Shown: piece after piece, positions 37,201-52,200 of the stretch
Layout: every line of letters starts with the position of its first letter
How positions within the stretch are numbered: the stretch's first letter is position 1
DNA from: Hanleya hanleyi
Lineage: Eukaryota > Mollusca > Polyplacophora > Lepidopleurida > Hanleyidae
Reading direction: 5' to 3'
Assembly (NCBI GenBank): GCA_036873755.1
Contig: JAVTVY010036896.1
Span: forward strand, 99,927-163,926
DNA: 64,000 nucleotides
Notes under the pieces: model-generated
The model's input: the letters and a program-made list of their open reading frames with translations, nothing else
Database searches by the model: none
What the model was told of the DNA's origin: nothing
Position numbers and translations under genes: made by a program

Positions 37201-40200
37201 TAGGTTATCGCCTTCTATGAAAGTAAAATAGTTGGTTATATTTCTTTAAGCGTCTAACCTTTGTAATAGGAACCTATATTAAATAAGTTAAGTACTCCTT
37301 TAAAAATCAGTCAATCAGCTAGCTAGAAAACAATCAGACAGGAAACTGATAATGATGCAACATTTGGAGGTAATACATGTATACAGTAGTTTGCGCAGCC
37401 ATGCTCCGAAAACGAAAATTCCCACTCGATAGTCAAGCCAGACTGACAGATTGAGAGCTTTCGGTTTGACGGAAATAGACGAGTTTTCCTGACTCCCCTG
37501 TTCGATATTTGGTGATGGTGACATTATGACGTATGTAGAATCAGACACCTCTGCAATGTGTTTCTTTAGCATTACGGGAAGGGTTCCTGGTGGTGAACAG
37601 GAAGATGCAGGGCTTCGTGTTTAGAATTAGCACGCGAGCTAAAAATAGCTCATGTCAAAATATTTAGGAGAGGGTATTTGAAAGTCAGGCGAATGATTGC
37701 AATATAATACAATATGAAATATGATAGTTTACGTGAGTTAAAAATACCTCTCGTGACGTGAATTTATGAGAGTGTTTGCGTGCAGGTGAGCTATCACTCG
37801 CGCTGAAAACGAAGCCCTGAGATGTGCAATAGATCTGCTCTACCAGCCAAAGTTCATTTGGAGGTTTTATTGGATGCCGAAGAAAAGATTGACATACCAA
37901 CATCATGTGATCAATTAACATTAGTATCACTTATGCCGCCATGTAACCATCTCTTGTATAAACTGTTGGATAGCTGATTTGGTTATGGATACTGATTGAT
38001 TTGTGACACTTATCAATCTGTAAGTTCCTGCATGTGCACACTTGTATTGACAGTTTTGTTGCATTGCCAGTCGGGGCTCTCAAGGAGAGGCGAGCGATCA
38101 CTCGCGTGCGCCTCTCGCTTGCCTGAAATCAAAAAATGTTTTTTCGTCGGTCAGAATAAAATTTAATGACATCTTCAGCTGTTGCTGTCAAGTTCTTGGC
38201 TTCCAAAATATCTTGTTGTTCATCATTGGCATGTTTCATAGTACACTCATACTATTCAGCTTGTATCACTCCCTACTCTCCTTGTTCCCCCCGCTGATTC
38301 ACATCGCCAAGTTCGCGCCTCTTGGCCGTAAGGGGGTGCTTTATCTGGTTACCCAATCGCCGTGCCGTAATAGCTCGGAGATAACCAGATTCCTCATACT
38401 AACCATGATTGGCTAACTACCTCACGTGATTGAAATTACGTCATGCTTTCATGATAGTGAGATCACGACTCTCACGTAATGTGGAAGCCATGCCAATATT
38501 TTGACAGCGTAACACCCTTTGTCAAGGGACATAAGGGCTACTGTCGTTAAAATCTCTCACATCTCCTAAAACAGTGAGAAAGTTTTACAAAGGTCACGGC
38601 ATTGGCGCATGCGCAGTTCATTTCGAAAAGAAACATGGAAGACAAATTGCAGATCGAAGCGGAGCTGCTGGAAAAACTGACTGAAATGCGATGAAATCGG
38701 CAGCGGATTTTGCGGGCAGTGTGTCACCGCTATTCGAAATGATACCATCTACCAAGAAATGATAGGTATGTGGCCGTAACTTGATTCTTTATACCATACG
38801 GAAAATAAAAGACAAATGTGGTTTGCAGTGGCTTGTAATCTAGTGACAATATAAGGTCAATATAAACGTCATCACTAGGTTACATGTTGTAGCTAATACT
38901 AACCATGATTGGCTAACTACCTCACGTGATCGAAATTACGTCATGCTTTCATGATAGTGAGATCACGACTCTCACGTAATGTGGAAGCCATGCCAATATT
39001 TTGACAGCGACACACACACTTACCGCATCTCTCAAAGGATCTTTTCCCCAGCTTTATTAGCAGTCAACATTCAATTCAAAATCTGAAACAATTGAACGGT
39101 GTTTTTACGTTACCATTCTAGGCAGCTTGATCTCCTTATATACTCATGACGATAAAGCGTGATCTTATCAGTGGAATATTAACAATATTTACAGGGATTT
39201 ATTTGTTAATTATTTGCAGGTATCAGTGAACTCATGGCAGTGTGACTAACGTCACAGGACCTACGAAGTACAGTAGGCATTAGGACTCGAACGCGAACTG
39301 AACTCTTGGAAATCCCCACCCCCAGTTGAAATCCTGCCTATATTAAGATGGGCACCGCCCAAGTCAGAATCGCCAGTGATTTTCATCAAAAATCACCAAA
39401 AATTTTCATCAAAAGTAGATCAGCTCAGAACTTGTTGGTAACAGTCTCCTAATGCGCCTTCATTCCAAAATAAATAACGATCGCCGATTTAATTTTACAA
39501 TTTTTTAATTAAAGGAAACAGATTGAATAATATAGGTTCAGTAGATTTCAAGTTTTACGTGTGAAAATACATTTACATCTCTTTAATGGTTTTCAGTGCC
39601 CTTGTCCAGGATCAAAACAACTTTTTGAATCGCATTATTTTCCCAACAATACAACAAATTTTTATATATAGTACTATAGTAGAAAGGTAGCATTTATGTA
39701 GTTTACGGTAATTCAACTCAAGACCAACACCTTCTCTGCACAAGATAATAATGATTCTATGTCATTCTCCTGAGCATAACCGGTACAAAGACGAATAAAT
39801 AGCGTCTCTACATCACATTGTTATCTAGATATATGAGACAACACATTTTGGGTATCGGCAATCTGATGAATGTACTATTCCGGTTTTCTTGTTTCACATT
39901 ATATTCTATGGCGGTTGATCGGTGATTTTCTTCATTGATAAATGTTAAACCACCTAGCTTTAACTAATTCTGCTAGGCTGTCTTCATTCAGACTGTACAG
40001 CCTACAGAATTTTTACTCTGCAAAGTTTAGGACCTCTCACTGAGCCAGTCATCCAACACACACAGCTGGTTGGTGTTATCGCCTTGCCAGGGAAAAGCTG
40101 GGACTATTAGTGACAAGTGACAAGCCTTAATGACTTTTAAATCCACTGATAAGGAGGTCCCCTGGCTTCATGGTCATAAAAGGAACATGATACTGTTAAA

Positions 40201-43200
40201 GGCCACATGGATGGTATGTATCTATAACAATATACTAAAGTGTTAATTATAAATCTAATTTTAATCAGAATTATTTCAGATCAGAACTTGCTGGTAACAA
40301 TGCCCTAATGCACGTTCATGCAAAAAATCAAGGTTCTAATGACAATGGTTCTCCTGATTTTGCCGACGAAAGGATTCGGATGGACTGACTCACTCATTAC
40401 CGGACAATTTGCGATCTGTAGCCTACTTCGTAGGAAAATGTTTGCAATCAGTTGACGAACCTTACTAAACAATGGAGGAAGTTATCCAAAAATATGTTCA
40501 CTCTTAACTCAGAAATTAACCTAATTAGAGCTGTTTTGCCGTCCGTTTATTGTTAGCTTTGCTGTTAACGACATATGAACGTTTGAAAAGGGAGACAACT
40601 CATATTGCCAAGACTCTTCCGTAAGAGTGATATTCATTGGTCATTGGTGGTTGGCCGGTGCAGAGTGCCCCTTTACGGCCAAGAGGCGCGAAATATGCGA
40701 TGTGAAATAGCGGGGGGAACAAGGAATGTAGGGACGTCAGTGATACAAGCTGTTTATCAGCGTAGTTTCATAGGTCAGAATAAAATTTAATGACATCTTC
40801 AGCTGTTGTAAAATTCTTGGTTTCATAAAGATCTTGTTGTTCAGCAGTTACGGAAGGCTTCCTGCCGTTTCCGCTTCATGTGTTTGTGCAAAAAGTATAA
40901 CCCTGTGTCGGAACGAAATTACAGATCCGTTTTGAGTAGACTGGTTGCCTCCCTTGTATTTCCATACAGATATGTTTTGAGACGTGGGTTATGATTTCCA
41001 CAAATATAAATCTGTCAAACACCACTGCTCAAACCACCATGGCATCACACCGTTTTAAACAGTAGTTTCCGATTTTGTTTAACATTACATCACTCTGTTT
41101 TAAACATTAGTTTCCGATTTTGATTTACTCTCGCTGTTACGCGGACTTTCGTCCCACGATCAAGTCCAGGCTTTTCATTGCTCTCACACAATTCCGGTGT
41201 CCAGCACGCCTTTTTGTTCCTGACAATTCTATCACTGTTAGCAAGCTGTTAGCGGAAAATTGCACGATGTCGAATCCGAAAGGAAAGCCGATAGAACTAT
41301 CAGTTCAGTTGCAGTAAAGGTTTTGACTTGAAAAAAACATGCAATCTTTGTCAGTCTCTATAATTTTAAGATTCTACTTGTATAAGTAATTTTAGCATTT
41401 CACTCGCCTCAGGAATTTCTCAGGCGAGGGATAAAAGCACTCGCCTCACTCGCCTGAGCTTAAATTCAGGCGAGTGACGAATCACTCGCCTCCATTTTGC
41501 TCCTTGAGAGCCCTGCCAGTTGGACATGTCACAGTGTGATAAAGTTAGTATAACTTGTTTAATTCATCAGAAACTCTGGATATTCAAAACAAATGGACAA
41601 AACAATAAAGGATGAGACAAAACAATAACATCATGTGAGATTTTTAATAAAACAATCTTTATTCAACTTAATAAGGGAAATAAATTTTGTAAAAGATTGC
41701 CTTAAAGGTCCTTAAAATCGTTTAAATTTTAAGGTAACTTAAGTGTATATACCCTCATATTAAGGTGGCTCCCTGATTACAAGAATGGCTGTTCTGCGCA
41801 GCTTTTTTTGCATAGCATTTACCTCCCTTGTAATCGTACTCTTGTGAGCGAATGGATAGAAATTAGAATGAGATACTTTGACATGCTGCGTTTACTAAGC
41901 AATTGATAAATTATCCCTTGTGACGCCATGACGTCGAATGGCAAGCTCTTTGTTGGCGTGACATTTGTCGACGTCATGACATTGCATTGTTGGAACTTCA
42001 TGCAAAATGGCAGGAAAAAGTGTGGGATTAGGCAGATTCAGAGCCCTATCCTTTTTTGGATGGCGACCTACCTTAAATTTGAGTTATTCAAAAACTACAT
42101 GTTTCGAGGAATATATATTACGAGAATGAGGAAATTGACATGACTTTTGAATATTCTGAAAACAATTGTCTCAAGTATTGGGTGTTTTACATAGTATTTA
42201 CATTTACCAATTTGCCACAGGTACACAGTACAAAAGCTGAAAATTAGAAAAATGTAATACGCTATGCCCCAATTTTTATATCATTTTCTGATATAGGATG
42301 AACTTCCCGAGCTATACAAACAATATGAGAAAAATGACATGACTTTGCACCGAAACCAGGGAGCCATCTTAAAGCAGACAATCGAACCATGCCAACTTTA
42401 CCATTTTCAGTTCGGTCTAAACAGTCAATCCTTTTTCTAGGCATAAAGCTATATTCTACCAGCAGACACAAATAAATAAGAAATGCATATTTTTGTTATA
42501 AAACGACAGCTGTATCTAACTTGAATATTCTTTTTTTCAGCGGTGGAAAGAACTGGATCGAAAAATAACTGATTATGCCAATGAAGCCAAAGATAATGTC
42601 AAGTTTCTGTACACACTGGAGAAGTTCTGTGACCCTCTCTACAGATGTGATCCAGTAAGTGTATGAACCTTGCAATGTTGACTGTTCATTGTCCCCCGAT
42701 GCCCAAAGGGCTTAAGGGGGACTTTAATAGTATCTGTGTGTTGTACCGTGCGTCTGTCCAACATCGTTTCCAGACAATAACTTTTGAAAAACTGAACAGA
42801 TTCTTTTCAAATTTGGTATGTGGGTACCTCGTCTCAAGATCTCGCTTGGGAATGTTTTTCACGCCGTTCCGCTTGTAGGTGGTGCCACCTGGAGGCCAAG
42901 TTAAAATTTTGTTTCCGTACAATAAATTTTGAAAAACTGAACGGATTCTTTTCAAATTGGTATGTGGGTACCTCATCAAGATCTCTGCTTGGGATTGTTT
43001 ATCGCGCCGATCTGCCTGGTGGCACCACCTGGGAGCAAAGTTGAAATTTTGTTTCCGGACAATAACTTTTAAATAACTGGATGGATGTGGGTACCTTGCC
43101 TCAAGATCTTGCTTGGGATTGTTTTTCATTGTCAATCCACCTATACATGTAGGTGACGCCACCTGTGGATAAAAATTTAGTTTCCGGACAATAGCTTCTG

Positions 43201-46200
43201 AAAATCTGACCGGATTAGGACAAATTTGGTAATTGTTGGTACCTTGCCACTGGATCTTCCTTGGGATTGATCTAAACCAAAGTTCCAAACCAAAGCCAAA
43301 TCAATTTTTTCAACGTCGGGGGACTTCAACTGTGTTTGGGTTTTCATTTGAGTTGAGAAATTCAGTAAATCAGAGATTTGTATGGTTTACCTGCTATTGT
43401 GTACAGTCAGGTGAAAGCTCTGTCTTGTCCAACAATTTGATTTGCTAGTTCCAATCACAAAACTTCTGAACCTCTCACCCACGTATCCTATTTTATCATA
43501 TACCTGAAGTTTTATTCACTCTGATACTATGAGTTATCCAGTGTCGGGGAGTAGGATACGGGAATTTATCCTGTTTTCTGGCGAAAATACCCCACGACTG
43601 CGAAGCGGGAGTGGGGTATTTGCCAAGAAACAGGATAAATTCCTGTATCCTACTCCCTGACACTGGATAACGAATTTATTTCTACGAGCAGCCTTTTAAA
43701 CTCTGGAAAGAGACGTGGTAAACTGGGTCTAAAACTTGCTAACCAAATACGGAAAAAGTGAAAAGGAAAACGGCTGGAGACTCGTCAAATATTTTGAAAT
43801 ATTGGAATCAGCATGGTATATTTGGTCATATTTCTATGAAATATGACAAGAAATCTTGACTTTTGCTGGAAATTATAATTCAAAAGACCGTACAACGCTG
43901 GAGTTTGATCGCCAACTCTTCGGCTGATTGGCCGAGCCGGAGTCGAGTCGGCGAAACACACTGCACATTTGAGTTCGCTAACCAAAAACGTTTGAAAATG
44001 GTCTACACTTGAATTAAACAGCGTGTATTAAAAACGTCTACTATCTGCTCACAGTATTTTGATTCATATAACCTAGAATACACGTCAAATTCATGTGTGC
44101 TCGAGTATCAGCGGTAAACTCCTACATCATGCACAAATGTACCGAGGTCGATCGTCGAAGACCAAGGCTGAGTCGAGCGTCAGCCAGATTTCGTTACCGC
44201 AAGCTGTTCAAAATCATCAGTCTCTACTCACAGTCACAGTACACTACCTTTTCCAGATTTTTCCAGTAACTGTCGGACATTATATCAGTCAGATTTACGG
44301 AGTTGATATCCGGCATATTCTTTATTTCCTGTTCTGTCACTGGCAGAACACTCCAGCAGCCATGTTTGTTTACACTGAACATGGTGGCTAGCCCCGTATA
44401 GAGGTCAGTCAGTGCAGTAGATTCAAGATTCAAGAATTTTATATGAGACACTCAATGCTGAGCACAGTACAATGAACGATGTAACATTGCCAACAATTAA
44501 ATTTTAAATTTGGACAATAAAGTGTACATAACAATGGATACATAAACCATTTAGCTATATCGTGTTATTGGTATACAGAGTAGAGTAGGAGACAAATATT
44601 TATCCTCGCTACACGTGACCGCTCTCGGCCAATGAAGACCTAGGATCTACTGGGAGTAGCAATAAAAGCATTTCTGGGCATTCAATATACGACCCCAACA
44701 TCCCCTTTGTCACATGGTATGTCAAGACCAGTCAGCTGTGCACATAATGCTGCAGTTTTTGACCCATGGATATCACGCTTCCCATGGTAACATGTGCGGA
44801 TATTGTTGTCTGTCAGATTCACTGATGTGATGGGTGAGCTTGTCCACACTCTTGTTGCATTTGACTTCAGCTTTCCATTTTAAAATTTGTTTGAAGTAAA
44901 GTTATAACTGATGGATTAAAAATCTTCTTTGCAATATCTATCTATTCAATGACAGTTTAACACAATTCTGTAAGCAATCTGGAAATGAATATTATATTAT
45001 GTCTTGTGTTCTGGAGGAATCGCAAACTAAAGTTGGATGCAGATTGATTATTATTTAGCAATCATGTATTCTATAGAATATGTTGTTAATATTGAGATAT
45101 ATTATTCTTTTACTGTAACATAGTTTATGACGTGGTTGTTTTAATATCGGCCCAGGTATCAAATCACTAAAATGTTAAATGTTCAAGAATACAAAATGCC
45201 CAGGAATTATGTGCAAAACATCAGTTTATCCTCTATATTATAGGTGGGCATGACGGAAACGCTGGGCGGTCTGGTAAATGCCATCAGAATGGTCCATAAC
45301 ATCAGCAGGTACTACAACACATCAGAAAGGATGACCTCTCTCTTCATTAAGGTATGTTTGTTTGACTGAGATATCATTATGCACCTGTCGAGACCAAGTG
45401 CAGAGAGAATACAATTACATGTATAGCACATTGAGTAGACTGGACAAGTCTCTTATTTCATATGTACTATTTATCAATAATACCTAAATGACATTTAATA
45501 AAATAAAAAATATAAAAAAATAAGAAGAAAAAAAATGGAAAATACAATGTGGTGGAAAAAATGAAATAGAGACTAGACGTGTTTCGTGGTGTAAAGATTC
45601 GATTTGGAGGCATGGCTAGCCTGAATGATTGACGTTTTTTTTTTACCTTAGTTGCAACAATTGTAACAATTTCATTCTAACGCCATACTGTGACGTCACG
45701 GTAGTAACGTCATTCTTATTGCTGACATCACCACAGGTAACATCATTCCCAATGTTGACATCACATGAACGCATTGCTTTCAGCGTGTATATATGAATGA
45801 ACCAATCAAATCCTTAGAGTGGTGAGCGAGAACAAAATACAGAGTTTTCATTGGTGGCAAAAAATGCACAATATACTGTGCACTTTTTCTTGCAAAGTTA
45901 GCTCCATTGTGACATCGTGAGCAGTCCCTGTTTCAAGCATTTCTTTAGGCAGTGTTACTTCCCTGTATTATCACTGAAATATACATTATGAAACGGGGAC
46001 TGGATCCAGTCTACACATTGAGCTGTAATCCTGTCATGCCTGTTAAATCAATCTATGGATGAGAGTTCTGTTTGCTTTCAGTCACCATGGTCACTAAATA
46101 AAACCTGATTGTTATTACAGTAAGGTCATGAGCAGTTAATAACGGCTGCTATCAATTTGTGAATTTCTCTCTTCATAATAGTCGTAGTAAATCTACCAAA

Positions 46201-49200
46201 AATAGTGCAAATTTGTTCCTTTAATCAGGGAAAGCATATGCAGGCAATTAATAGAACTGTTACGAATAAGTGACATATGTATTGCCTAGACAGTGGCTTT
46301 TCGGTAGCCATATACTGGTTGGCAACCTCAACCCTGGAATGGTAGACAGAAGATAAGAACTTATGAAGGATAATAATATAACTGTTTATTATGCCCCCCC
46401 CCCCTCTAATTAGAGGGGGGGGGGGCATATAGCGATCGCTTTGTCCGTCCGTCTGTCCATCCATCCGTCTGTCCGTCCGAATGTCTTGTCCGTGCGATAT
46501 CTCGGTTAATATTTGATGGACAGGATTGAAACTTGCATGGAATGTGGCCAGTGCCTTGTAGTTGTGCAGCGTAGAGTTTTTTCCGAGTGCCGGTATAATT
46601 TTCAAGAGTTTTGGCCCTTTTTCTGAAATCTCTGTGAATGGGACTTGTCCGGGCTGGATCTTGGTTAATATTGTATGGACAATTATGAAATTTGCAGGGT
46701 ATGTGGTCAGTGCCCTGTAGTTTTGCAGCATGAAGTTTCTCCACGTTTCGTGTATATTTTCAAGAGTTATGGCCCTTTGTTCCTGAAATCTCAGTGAAAT
46801 TTGCATGATATGTGATCAGTGCCCCACAGTTCTGCAGCGTAAAGTTTCTCCCCGTTTCGCTTATATTTTCCAGGGATTCATGCAAGTCGGTTTTTACCAC
46901 CGGTATTCGGTGGTAAAAAAAATTTGAAAACTCAATTCGTATGGTGAGAAACTCAATTGCTTTCGTTTTACTGGACAAATACTCAATTTTTTGTGGAAAA
47001 CTCAATTCGCCAGACATGGTCAAAGTTAATTTGACAGCCCCAAATTATGAAATAAACTCAATCGAATGACGATCTTACCGCGAAAATGACAATAAGTTTA
47101 CCTTTCACAGGTGCAGAAAGCGTGCTACCACGTGTGGTGTTGTTGTTGTTAATCTCCCGCAAGATTTGCACACGATCCGCTTGAAAGGCAGAACTAATGG
47201 ATAAATTGAATGAACTTCACTATATTGACTGGCTCAATGTGGCGCAGTCAGCCTATAGATATTTATATCGACTGTTCATGCCTGGCAACTTCAAGTCGAA
47301 AACGAAACCAGAACAAGCCGAGTGATTCTGACGCTTTATTTCGGAGAATAAGAGCTCAATAAAACTTCGTCAGTGAGTATTTTAATCGGAAGAAAATCGT
47401 GCTTGCCAATTATACGGGCAGCTAACATGAACGTTGCATTGCCCGTGCCGATTTTTACTTGCTCCCGACAAGCGGACAAGCGCTAACGTCTAACAGTAAC
47501 ACTCGCGAGTTGAAAGAGTGAAGGCAACAACAACAACAACGATTTTGCTTGATAATTTGTCAGGACAACTCAACATTTTCAGTTGGGAACTCGACTTATC
47601 TCTTGAAGATCTCAATATTTATTCACTACAACTCAGTTTTTTTCGCGCGTGTTTGGTGCGCATTTTTCCAAGGATAAAAAACTCACAGGAATCAGACTTT
47701 GCCATTTCTTTGCCAAGCATTATTTGTTTTACTCTGTCTGCCCTTCTGTCCATTTGTATGTCAAATCGTGGTTGTGTAATCAATAAGTGTTGACATAATT
47801 TCAGTGTATCACTGACATTTAACTCCACAATTTCTACAGGATGATTTTGAAACTTCACATGCATGCCTCATGTGCACCTGTTGGTTTTTTTTAGACAATT
47901 CAGATTTTTGTCAAAGTTATTGGGATTCAGACTTCACCATTTCTCCAATTCATTGCAATGTACTAATCAATTAAAACATTGTAGAATCAGCCTAGAGTTT
48001 TGACATGATTCTCTTCAAATTTTTCAGACTTGCTAAGCATGATTTTAAGAGTTATACCTCCTAAGTACTGATGGAATAAAATATTATTTTTGTCTAAATG
48101 ATCAGAAGTTGGATGTTCATTTCCGTGGTTAGTTTCAATGTACATTACATGTTTTTCGATATGAATCGGCTCAGACCAAAAGCTCTTGTTTCTGTGAATG
48201 TTTTATGATGAACCACAAGTAATTGGCTTTGATTAATGCCTTAATTAAAGTTGAACTGAAATATTGAATATGGAGTAATATGAATCTATTTTGGAAAGTG
48301 CCATTATCAACTACCGCTGAACCATCAATATCATGTGTTATTGACACCAGCATGGTGGTGGTTGAAACATTTGAGAACTCAATACCAATAAGTGAATCGG
48401 TGGTAAAAAAATTTGAAAACTCGGTCGCAATGTTCGGATCGGCGGTAAAAAAATTTGAAAACTCAATTTCACCATTGGGAAAACTCAATTTTGAGTAATA
48501 TTGAGTTTTCGGTGGTAAAATTTTTGACTTGTATGAATCCCTGATTTTCAAGAGTTATGGCCCTTTGTTCCTGAAATCTCAGTGAATTGGAACTTGTCCG
48601 GGCTGGATCTTGGTTAATATTGTATAGACAATTATGAAATTTGCGGGATATGTGGTCAGTGCCCTGTAGTTGTGCAGCGTGAAGTTTCTTCGCGTTTCAC
48701 GTATATTTTCAAGAGTTATGGCCCTTTTGTTCTTCAAATCTTTGTGAGTTGGGACATGTCCGGGCTGGATCTCGGTTAATATTGCATGGACAAGTACGGA
48801 ATTTGCGTGATATGTGGTCAGTGCCCCATAGTTGTGCAGCGTGAAGTTTCTCTGCTTTCGGTTATATTTTCAAGAGTTATGGCCCTTTGTTCATCAAACC
48901 TAAGTGAATGGGATATATTTATTTGTCCTTGCTGCATCTCAGTCCATAACCGATTTGGACTGGGAAAATGGCTATAAAATTGTTATTCTACATTCCAAAG
49001 CAGACCACACAGGTATGAAGTATGAAATTGCCCCAAAAAGAGTGAATTGGGTGCAAAATTCAAAGTTCACGATCGCTTCATAATTTCACCACAATATACT
49101 CCCAAGGAATGTAGGTCTCATAACCAGGTAACATTTTTGGATTTGGCGAAAACCCCGGGCGACCATCTTGCATCAAAACATTGTATTATTACTTGTTGGT

Positions 49201-52200
49201 CGATACTTGGAATATGTATTATGCGAGGCATGCCAGAAAAAAGTGACTGAAACAGAATTTTCATAATTATCCAAATTAGGCCTCCACAGACCAATACAGA
49301 ACAGAACAATGGCGGGGCAGTGTCCGATTAAAGCGGAAGGGGGGGGGGGCATACAATTGAGCAATCTCTGATTGCTTCCTTGCTGTGTTTATGCTTTTAA
49401 TTATTTAAGTGTATTTTCTTCCACCCTGACAACCATATTATGCAGGTGTTAATTACTGATAAGATTATTTGATCATGGAGATTAAGTTAAACATGCATTT
49501 ACTTTTAGATCCAATTATTTTTAAGATGACACTTTCTTGGTAGAGCACAAATATTTGTGCTGGATGGGCCAGTCCCCTGCGAGACTCGAACCTGTGTCCT
49601 CGAGTCTTGAACATGACTGGCCCATCCAGCACAAGTATTTGTGCTTTACCTAGAAAGTAACCGGATATAAATGCTACCTACTTTCTAAATGACACTGATA
49701 TAGATGCAGTTACTTTTGTATTCAGGTTTGGTGTACATTTGTTGTGCTGGACATTGTGAAAATGAATTTTTTCATGTTGAATTGAAAGGTTACAAACCAG
49801 ATGGTGACAGCCTGTAAGAATTACATCACAGAAAATGGGTTATGCCGAATATGGGATCTGCCTAGAAAACCTCTGGTAGACAAGCTGCTGAACTGTACCC
49901 GACTCTATCAGGAATATAAGGAGGCCTTCCAACGGGCCAAGCAGAAAACTGAGCAAACGCCGGGAGAGAAACCGTTTGAGTTTTCAGAGATGTACATATT
50001 CGGAAAGTTTGAGACTTTCTGCAAGAGACTGGAAAAGGTGTGTCATTAAGGCGTGAAATTAGAAGAATATTTCCTGGGATGTTTGCATTTTGATATAAGA
50101 ATATATGACACTTTTGACAGTGCAACAGTCTTCACATTCATTATGAATGAAAAAAAAATTAGCCATTACTGAAAACGAATGATAGAAATATATATCTTGG
50201 ACCCTAAAAATGAAGTACCGTAACTCACTTTTGGCATATTCTTTTATAAATGGTACCAAAATCTGTCATCATTTCATCTGTCATATCAGAAATGACGTTA
50301 GCAACATTTCAAATGACGATGACCTCAAAAAATAAAAATGAATCAGATATAACCATTACATACTTTTCATTAACTGACACTTCCCACTTAGGGCAAATGG
50401 GAATAATAAGTGATGAAAGTGAAATAAAACGGGTGTCTACAAACGTCACATACATCAAGGTAGATGACGTTAGGGAAATTCAAACACTGTTTTGTAGTCC
50501 AAAAAACATACATAGTCTAAAAAATGGTAGGGATAAGAGTGCACATTGCAAAAAAGCTGGTACAACAAAAAATACCTAATCTTTTGATGAGTAAACATAC
50601 TTTTGAGGACAAGGAAAAATGTTGCTAACGTCATTTGTGTTGCTAACGTCATTTTCATTTATTGTCATCGTCTTAGATTTCAAAGCACACCTGTGACAGG
50701 CAGTTGGTTTCAAAATGTCCAAGGAAATGCGTAATTTGAATATCCCAAAGGATTCAAAGAAAATCGAAATTTAGAACACCAAACCTGTTGCTAACATCAT
50801 TTGACGGAATGACGTTAGCTACACCTTATTATTGTTCTCAAAATTCATTATCCTTTCCAGGGATTCATAGAAGTCCAAATTTTACGAACCGAAATCTGGA
50901 AAATTGAGTTTTTTTTTCACTCAAATTGAGTTAAAATAAAATTTATCGGCATTTTTTATCCCTCAAATTGAGTATATAAATTTTTTACAAACCAGGGTCA
51001 TTTTTTCCCCCAATGTTGAGTATATAATTTTTTTACAAACCAGGGTAAATGTTACCTTCTGTGAACCTTGTCCACTGTTACCAATTCAGGTATTTTTTAA
51101 CCTTTTGTGTAATTAAAACCATTTTGTGTCGTTGATTGCGTTTACTCGTTTCCATCATTATGTTTTCAGGTATCCGGCAGGATACATGAACAAATTATGT
51201 TAGATTTATTCAAGTTGTTTACGAGTAATACTTCAGGTAATCAGGTAAAACTTTGTAATGCTGCCGGTACTGGTTTTCATTTATATATACATGTACATGA
51301 AGTTCTCATATACATGCAGTGACGAGTGTCAACTATTTCCCTCTCTGGAAGCTGTTATATCTCAATCAATCAACAGTACATAACAAAACTTTTAATTCCT
51401 TTTTCCAACTTCCACACAGGACTGTCTGAATAATACAAAAACACACATCCAATTTCAGTATACAAATATGGCCCAACTTGTTAGGTGGTAATTATAAAGA
51501 AAATATATATTGATATCATAAAAACCCCATTTATCTATTAATTTAGATCTAAAATTAAATTTGAAGAAACCATTATCCAAAATTTAACATTAACAGAAAA
51601 ATAATTTTAATTATGGAAACATTTAACAAAAGCAGTGAATTAATAAATATAAAAATATTGTGATGACATAAGTGAAGTTCCAGTTATTGTGATATTATTC
51701 AATTACAAATGACCACCGAAAATCACACTGGTTTATAAAACGATGATTGTAGGCCTATATATTTTATTTATATACACGATGATTGTATTGTACACAAATA
51801 ATAGGAGTCTTGAGGATGATATTATTTTGATAGAATATGGTTAACAAAAAAAAGGAGGAAAAAAACAACGAAACGCTTCAAAACGCTTGCTTGCTCTCTC
51901 GCTAGGAAGAGTTCACTCCCTTGTCATGTTTTCAAACCGCACGCTGTAGGGATGTGTCAATTTTCGTTATACTCAAACCAAAGTGAAAATGATACAGTTT
52001 TACTATTTTCTCAAGACAGACCACACAGATTATACAAAGAAATACTTACGATTGGCATTCTACGAAAACAACGTGTGTTTATTCAGTATCGTTTGTATCT
52101 CCCTGCGTTGGAAGGAACGAGAACGAAAAGGTCAAACGAAAACGAAACCAAAAAAAAAAAAATGGCGACTCTTCGATTGTTCAGTGAAATTACGGTTCAT

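Noticed and set aside
42686..43288. 200-codon minus-strand open frame
   Set aside because: It lies across the 135-bp tandem array and repeats the same peptide pattern; no domain or start context.
46225..46806. 193-codon minus-strand open frame
   Set aside because: It overlaps the hairpin head, GTCCGTC leader and first units of the 165-bp array; composition follows the repeat.
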